Origin: Pseudomonadota bacterium
GTDB taxonomy: Bacteria; Pseudomonadota; Gammaproteobacteria; Burkholderiales; Ferrovaceae
DNA: 9,989 nt
Assembly (NCBI GenBank): GCA_021811005.1
Contig: JAJZPY010000076.1
Location: forward strand, 1 to 9,989
Reading direction: 5' to 3'
Shown here: piece by piece, positions 1-9,989 of the stretch
Layout: every line of letters begins with the position of its first letter
How positions within the stretch are numbered: the stretch's first letter is position 1
Made by a program: the position numbers and the translations under genes
The notes under the pieces: model-generated
What the model was told of the DNA's origin: nothing
What the model saw: only the letters and a program-made list of their open reading frames with translations
Database searches by the model: none

Positions 1-1
1 T

Positions 2-307
2 GCCCAGACACAGGGCATGGAAGTCGGTCTGCCGGTGCCGGTGGTGATTACCGCCTATGCCGACAAGAGTTTCACTTTCATCATGAAAACCCCGCCGGCC
101 ACGGTCCTGATCAAAAAGGCTGCCGGCGTCACCAAGGGAAGTCCCAAGCCGCATACCGACAAGGTGGGCAAGCTGACCCGCGCACAGGCGGAAGCCATTG
201 CCACCACCAAGATGCCTGACCTGACCGCAGCCGATCTGGATGCCGCGGTTCGTACGGTGGCAGGCAGCGCGCGCAGCATGGGCATTGAAGTGGAAGGGGT
301 GAAATGA
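2..307 (+). CDS. rplK: 50S ribosomal protein L11, 3' part (5' end outside window)
   Basis: L11 binds the GTPase-associated centre of 23S rRNA at the base of the ribosomal stalk, where it takes part in factor-dependent GTP hydrolysis and in the stringent response through RelA. The visible part is about 101 residues out of a family length near 143, so roughly 40 N-terminal residues lie upstream of the window. The frame is already open at base 2 and reads AQTQGMEVGLPVPVVITAYA. The first ATG in the window (base 17) is therefore an internal Met, not the start. The rest matches L11: the end of the N-terminal domain, the proline-rich linker around KTPPATVLIKKAAG, and the rRNA-binding C-terminal domain with DKVGKLTRAQ and the terminal SARSMGIEVEG segment. 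The TGA stop at 305-307 overlaps the start of rplA, so the two are probably translationally coupled. The L1-responsive control site known upstream of rplK in enterics would lie outside this window. Confidence 0.97.
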   Translation, partial: AQTQGMEVGLPVPVVITAYADKSFTFIMKTPPATVLIKKAAGVTKGSPKPHTDKVGKLTRAQAEAIATTKMPDLTAADLDAAVRTVAGSARSMGIEVEGVK

Positions 308-1002
308 TGGCGAACTTATCCAAGCGACACAAAGCCCTGCGGGCCGAAATCGACCGCAGCAAATCGTATCCCGTGGCGGGAGCGCTGGAACTGGTCAAGA
401 AAACGGCCACTGCGAAATTTGATGAATCCATCGACGTGGCGGTCAACCTCGGCATCGACGCCAAGAAATCCGACCAGCAGGTGCGCGGTTCCGTCGTGCT
501 GCCGCGCGGTACGGGCAAAACCATGCGCGTGGCGGTGTTCGCCCAGGGCGACAACGCCGAAAAAGCGCGCGCTGCCGGCGCCGAGCACGTGGGTTTTGAA
601 GACCTGGCTGAAAAGATCAAGGGCGGTTTCATGGACTTCGACGTCGTGATCGCTTCGCCGGATGCCATGCGCATCGTGGGCCCCCTGGGCCAGGTGCTGG
701 GCCCCCGCGGGCTGATGCCTAACCCGAAAGTGGGCACGGTCTCTGCCGATGTGGCCGGTGCCGTCAAGAACGCCAAGGCGGGCCAGGTGCAGTACCGCAC
801 CGACAAGGCCGGTCTGGTGCACTGCTCTATCGGACGCGCTTCCTTTACGGTGGACGCGTTGCAGGAAAACCTGGTTGCCCTGTTGGGCGCGCTCAACCGT
901 GCGCGCCCGGCGACGGCGAAAGGGATTTATCTGAAGAAGATTTCGGTTTCCAGCACCATGGGCGTCGGCATCCGCGTGGATGGCTCGACCCTGTCGCTGT
1001 AA
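307..1002 (+). CDS. rplA: 50S ribosomal protein L1
   Basis: L1 forms the mobile L1 stalk of the large subunit, which helps release deacylated tRNA from the E site. In the bacteria studied it also represses its own operon by binding mRNA upstream of rplK. The product is 231 residues (E. coli 234) and is L1-like throughout: it begins MANLSKRHKALRAEID, carries the family signature region at about residues 122-143 ending GLMPNPKVGTV, and ends with the SSTMGVG segment and a short tail. Two tandem ATGs lie at 304 and 307. I chose 307 because it gives the usual MA(N/K)LSKR start and better spacing from the GGAAGGGG stretch at 292-299; starting at 304 would only add one Met. The gene overlaps the rplK stop codon and is followed by a structured leader in front of rplJ. 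Confidence 0.97.
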   Translation: MANLSKRHKALRAEIDRSKSYPVAGALELVKKTATAKFDESIDVAVNLGIDAKKSDQQVRGSVVLPRGTGKTMRVAVFAQGDNAEKARAAGAEHVGFEDLAEKIKGGFMDFDVVIASPDAMRIVGPLGQVLGPRGLMPNPKVGTVSADVAGAVKNAKAGQVQYRTDKAGLVHCSIGRASFTVDALQENLVALLGALNRARPATAKGIYLKKISVSSTMGVGIRVDGSTLSL

Positions 1003-1023
1003 GGAAACGGTACAGACTTTGGG

Positions 1024-1046
1024 CAGCCGGGCCTCGTGCCCGGCTG
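1024..1046 (+). promoter_or_regulatory. GC-rich hairpin after rplA
   Basis: A perfect 9-bp inverted repeat, CAGCCGGGC / GCCCGGCTG, encloses the 5-base loop CTCGT and starts 22 bases after the rplA stop. The stem is as strong as an intrinsic terminator's, but the next bases (GACATCAAAG) contain no T-tract, so efficient intrinsic termination is unlikely. It could be an attenuator or pause element, a 3' stabiliser for the rplKA message, or a processing site. The pairing is seen directly; the function is inferred. Confidence 0.6.
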
Positions 1047-1049
1047 GAC

Positions 1050-1135
1050 ATCAAAGACCGTAGGGACCCTGGCTGCATCGGGGTTTAATCGCCGCAAGGC
1101 AGCCTACGCAGATGGCGCACCCTGATTGAAGGTCA
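1050..1135 (+). promoter_or_regulatory. Probable L10-binding leader of the rplJL mRNA
   Basis: This segment has the position and general look of the ribosomal protein L10 leader, an autoregulatory mRNA element bound by L10 in complex with L7/L12 upstream of rplJ in many bacteria. Visible structure: CGTAGG (1059-1064) can pair with CCTACG (1103-1108). Inside that, GCC-GCAA-GGC (1091-1100) forms a small GNRA-type hairpin. GACC (1056-1059) could pair with GGTC (1131-1134) to close the base, although it shares base 1059 with the first stem. The TCAAAGACCG and ACGCAGATGG blocks resemble what I recall of this leader in other betaproteobacteria. Alternative pairings are possible. The assignment rests on location and motif resemblance, not on a covariance-model search. 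Confidence 0.55.
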
Positions 1136-1188
1136 AGTTTCATTGGTGGCAGTCGGCACCAAAGCCCTGAAAGAAGGACGCCGTGGTT

Positions 1189-1212
1189 GGAACCGCGGTA
1201 TTCCGCGGTTCC
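1189..1212 (+). promoter_or_regulatory. Perfect 10-bp hairpin upstream of the rplJ ribosome binding site
   Basis: GGAACCGCGG (1189-1198) and CCGCGGTTCC (1203-1212) pair perfectly around the tetraloop TATT. The stem ends 11 bases before the GGAGG ribosome binding site of rplJ, so it does not itself cover the start site. It could keep the ribosome landing site open, be an RNase III target, or be one arm of the L10-dependent switch. No T-tract follows it, so it does not look like a terminator. The structure is seen; the role is inferred. Confidence 0.6.
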
Positions 1213-1223
1213 GCAATCTTAAT

Positions 1224-1228
1224 GGAGG
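1224..1228 (+). promoter_or_regulatory. Ribosome binding site of rplJ (fixes a TTG start)
   Basis: A full GGAGG lies 7 bases before the TTG at 1236-1238. There is no ATG or GTG in the same frame at a suitable distance, so this site decides the start. The open frame extends upstream to 1143, but that stretch overlaps the leader structures and encodes nothing resembling L10. Confidence 0.85.
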
Positions 1229-1235
1229 ACAGACC

Positions 1236-1763
1236 TTGAGTCTCAATCTTGAAGAGAAAAAGGCGGTCGTCGCAGAAGTGACCGGGCAACTCGCAAATGC
1301 CCAGTCCATCATCCTGGCAGAGTATCGCGGGATGGAAGTGAGCGACATGACCGTCCTGCGAGCCAAGGCCAGGGCTGCGGGAGTGTACTTCCGCGTTCTG
1401 AAAAACACGCTCGTGCGCCGCGCGGTAGCGGAAACACCGTTTGCACCGTTGTCCGAAAAGATGGTCGGACCCCTGGTGTACGGCATTTCCGACGATCCCG
1501 TCGCTGCCGCGAAAGTGATTCACGAATTTTCGAAGGCCAATGACCGGCTGGTCATCAAGGGTGGAGCCATGGCGAATTTCGTCATGACCCCCAAGGATGT
1601 CGCCAGTCTGGCCACCATGCCGAGCCGCGAGGAACTCATCGCCAGGTTGATGGGCACCATGCAGGCCCCGGTTGCGAAATTCGTGCAGACGCTCAACGAA
1701 GTCCCGGCCAAATTTGCGCGCGGCCTCGCTGCTGTGCGCGATCAGAAACAAGCCACCGTTTAA
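1236..1763 (+). CDS. rplJ: 50S ribosomal protein L10 (TTG start)
   Basis: L10 anchors L7/L12 dimers to the ribosome, forming the stalk that recruits initiation and elongation factors. With L7/L12 bound it is also the translational repressor of the rplJL message in bacteria studied. From the TTG at 1236 the product is 175 residues (E. coli 165), starting (M)SLNLEEKKAVVAEVTG. The N-terminal rRNA-binding domain carries the family hallmarks AQSIILAEYRGMEV, LRAKARAAGVYFRVLKNTL and MVGPLVYGIS. The C-terminal part, with PSREELIARLMGTMQAPVAK, leads into the helix that binds L7/L12. Start choice: a perfect GGAGG 7 bases upstream and the match to L10 N-termini. The upstream in-frame extension from 1143 is not L10-like. 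rplL follows after 15 bases, so coupled translation of the pair is likely; the stalk needs several L7/L12 per L10, which fits the stronger ATG start of rplL. Confidence 0.96.
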   Translation: MSLNLEEKKAVVAEVTGQLANAQSIILAEYRGMEVSDMTVLRAKARAAGVYFRVLKNTLVRRAVAETPFAPLSEKMVGPLVYGISDDPVAAAKVIHEFSKANDRLVIKGGAMANFVMTPKDVASLATMPSREELIARLMGTMQAPVAKFVQTLNEVPAKFARGLAAVRDQKQATV

Positions 1764-1778
1764 TACAAGGAGTCGAAA

Positions 1779-2162
1779 ATGGCACTCAGCAAATCTGAAA
1801 TTCTGGATGCAATCGCGGGCATGACCGTGCTCGAACTGTCCGAGCTGATCAAGGACATGGAAGAAAAGTTTGGCGTCTCAGCCGCTGCAACGGCCGTCGC
1901 CGTGGCCGCACCGGCCGCTGGCGGCGCTGCTGCTCCGGCCGCTGAAGAAAAGACCGAGTTCAACGTGATCCTGACCGCCGCCGGCGACAACAAGGTGAAC
2001 GTGATCAAGGTGGTTCGCACCATCACCGGCCTGGGCCTGAAGGAAGCCAAGGATCTGGTTGACGGCGCGCCGAAGCCCGTCAAGGAAGGCGTTTCCAAGG
2101 CTGACGCCGATGCCATCGGCAAGCAGTTGGCGGAAGCGGGCGCCACGTTCGAAATCAAGTAA
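1779..2162 (+). CDS. rplL: 50S ribosomal protein L7/L12
   Basis: L7/L12 is the multicopy stalk protein that contacts translational GTPases (EF-Tu, EF-G, IF2) and stimulates their GTP hydrolysis. The 127-residue product (E. coli 121) has the typical three-part build. The N-terminal dimerisation and L10-binding helices occupy about residues 1-33 (SKSEILDAIAGMTVLELSEL). A flexible Ala/Pro/Gly-rich hinge covers about 34-58. The compact C-terminal factor-binding domain covers about 59-127, with NVIKVVRTITGLGLKEAKDL and GATFEIK at the end. AAGGAG at 1767-1772, 6 bases before the ATG, is a strong ribosome binding site, fitting the need for more L7/L12 than L10. The next gene, rpoB, follows after a hairpin-rich spacer. 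Confidence 0.98.
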   Translation: MALSKSEILDAIAGMTVLELSELIKDMEEKFGVSAAATAVAVAAPAAGGAAAPAAEEKTEFNVILTAAGDNKVNVIKVVRTITGLGLKEAKDLVDGAPKPVKEGVSKADADAIGKQLAEAGATFEIK

Positions 2163-2177
2163 TTGCATGCCCCGGTC

Positions 2178-2201
2178 GGGCCGGCAGGGCGCTGCCGGCC
2201 C
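2178..2201 (+). promoter_or_regulatory. Hairpin 1 of the rplL-rpoB spacer, candidate attenuator
   Basis: GGGCCGGCAG and CTGCCGGCCC form a perfect 10-bp stem around the tetraloop GGCG, starting 15 bases after the rplL stop. It is followed by AACTTTCC, which has only three Ts, so any intrinsic termination would be partial. In E. coli the equivalent spacer contains a partial terminator and an RNase III site that lower rpoBC expression relative to rplJL; a similar role is plausible here by position. Confidence 0.6.
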
Positions 2202-2202
2202 A

Positions 2203-2220
2203 ACTTTCCTGATGGAAAGT
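2203..2220 (+). promoter_or_regulatory. Hairpin 2 of the rplL-rpoB spacer
   Basis: ACTTTCC and GGAAAGT pair perfectly (7 bp) around the loop TGAT, one base after hairpin 1. It is AT-richer and weaker than its neighbours. Its left arm contains the only short T-run behind hairpin 1, so folding of hairpin 2 could hide that run, a possible interplay between the two. That last point is inference. Confidence 0.5.
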
Positions 2221-2230
2221 GACCGCTTCA

Positions 2231-2256
2231 CGGCGATCTTCCAACGAAGGTCGCCG
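2231..2256 (+). promoter_or_regulatory. Hairpin 3 of the rplL-rpoB spacer
   Basis: CGGCGATCTTC (2231-2241) and GAAGGTCGCCG (2246-2256) form an 11-bp stem with one U-G wobble and the loop CAAC. It ends 22 bases before the rpoB ribosome binding site. Together with the two preceding hairpins it makes almost the whole spacer double-stranded, a form suited to RNase III cleavage as known for E. coli at this place. Function is inferred. Confidence 0.55.
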
Positions 2257-2278
2257 CACGCATTTGTCATTCTGCCGT

Positions 2279-2282
2279 GGAG
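2279..2282 (+). promoter_or_regulatory. Ribosome binding site of rpoB
   Basis: GGAG lies 5 bases before the ATG at 2288 and supports that start over the upstream in-frame ATG at 2219, which sits inside spacer hairpin 2. Confidence 0.75.
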
Positions 2283-2287
2283 ATAAC

Positions 2288-6358
<4,071 letters not shown>

Positions 6359-6379
6359 TCGGAGTTCATCACTGGGTGC

Positions 6380-6398
6380 CCCGGCCCGGTCGGCCGGG
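6380..6398 (+). promoter_or_regulatory. GC-rich hairpin in the rpoB-rpoC spacer
   Basis: CCCGGCC (6380-6386) and GGCCGGG (6392-6398) pair perfectly (7 bp) around CGGTC, inside the 60-base gap between rpoB and rpoC and 9 bases before the rpoC ribosome binding site. No T-tract follows, so it is not a terminator. It may insulate the GGAGGT site from upstream pairing or mark a processing point; this is inference. Confidence 0.45.
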
Positions 6399-6407
6399 TC
6401 GTCCGAT

Positions 6408-6413
6408 GGAGGT
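6408..6413 (+). promoter_or_regulatory. Ribosome binding site of rpoC (fixes a GTG start)
   Basis: GGAGGT lies 5 bases before the GTG at 6419-6421, close to the ideal anti-16S match. It sets the rpoC start, which lacks an ATG. Confidence 0.85.
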
Positions 6414-6418
6414 ATAGC

Positions 6419-9989
<3,571 letters not shown>

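Noticed and set aside
129..896. Minus-strand open frame of about 255 codons opposite rplK-rplA
   Set aside because: It lies wholly antisense to two well-conserved ribosomal protein genes, and its translation looks like a GC-rich shadow with no family resemblance.
1024..1046. Intrinsic terminator after rplA
   Set aside because: The stem is strong but no T-tract follows, and rplJ continues in the same direction; kept only as a hairpin of unknown role.
1126..1170. Internal promoter for rplJ
   Set aside because: TTGAAG at 1126 resembles a -35 box but no -10-like hexamer lies 16-18 bases downstream. A promoter in this spacer is known in E. coli, but I cannot support one here.
1143..1235. In-frame upstream extension of rplJ
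   Set aside because: It runs through the leader hairpin 1189-1212, lacks a ribosome binding site at 1143 and does not resemble L10. The GGAGG at 1224 points to the TTG at 1236.
2219..2287. In-frame upstream extension of rpoB from the ATG at 2219
   Set aside because: The residues come from spacer hairpin sequence, are not beta-like, and the ATG at 2288 has its own GGAG and the expected MSYSFTEKKRIRKSF N-terminus.

Overview
The window is one continuous plus-strand block of core gene-expression genes in the classical bacterial order rplK-rplA-rplJ-rplL-rpoB-rpoC: ribosomal proteins L11, L1, L10 and L7/L12, followed by the beta and beta' subunits of RNA polymerase. rplK lacks its 5' end and rpoC lacks its 3' end. 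No gene on the minus strand is convincing, and I saw no tRNA, rRNA, mobile element, CRISPR array or phage gene. The sequence is GC-rich (roughly 60% by eye). The gene order, the beta N-terminus starting MSYSFTEKKRIRKSF, and the proteobacterial insertions in RpoB and RpoC point to a proteobacterium, most likely a betaproteobacterium (Nitrosomonadales/Burkholderiales-like). Genus cannot be resolved by reading.

Layout: the 3' part of rplK (2-307) overlaps the start of rplA (307-1002). A 233-base leader (1003-1235) follows. It holds a strong hairpin just after rplA, a region resembling the L10-binding leader, and a second perfect hairpin just before the rplJ ribosome binding site. rplJ (1236-1763, TTG start) and rplL (1779-2162) are separated by 15 bases. 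A 125-base spacer with three consecutive hairpins separates rplL from rpoB (2288-6358). A 60-base spacer with one hairpin separates rpoB from rpoC (6419 to window end, GTG start).

The genes work together in two ways. L11, L10 and L7/L12 build the ribosomal stalk base and stalk that recruit translation factors, and L1 forms the opposite stalk at the E site. RpoB and RpoC together form the RNA polymerase catalytic centre. In well-studied relatives, L10 bound to L7/L12 represses rplJL through the leader, and attenuation or RNase III processing between rplL and rpoB adjusts polymerase output relative to ribosomal protein output. The hairpins in the spacers here sit where such control would act, but their function is inferred.

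This is a conserved housekeeping region, and I found no evidence for an undescribed system. The points worth a second look are RNA structures in the spacers, the TTG start of rplJ, a non-Gly residue beside the RpoC N-terminal zinc site, and a codon-use bias that leaves very long open frames antisense to rpoB and rpoC.
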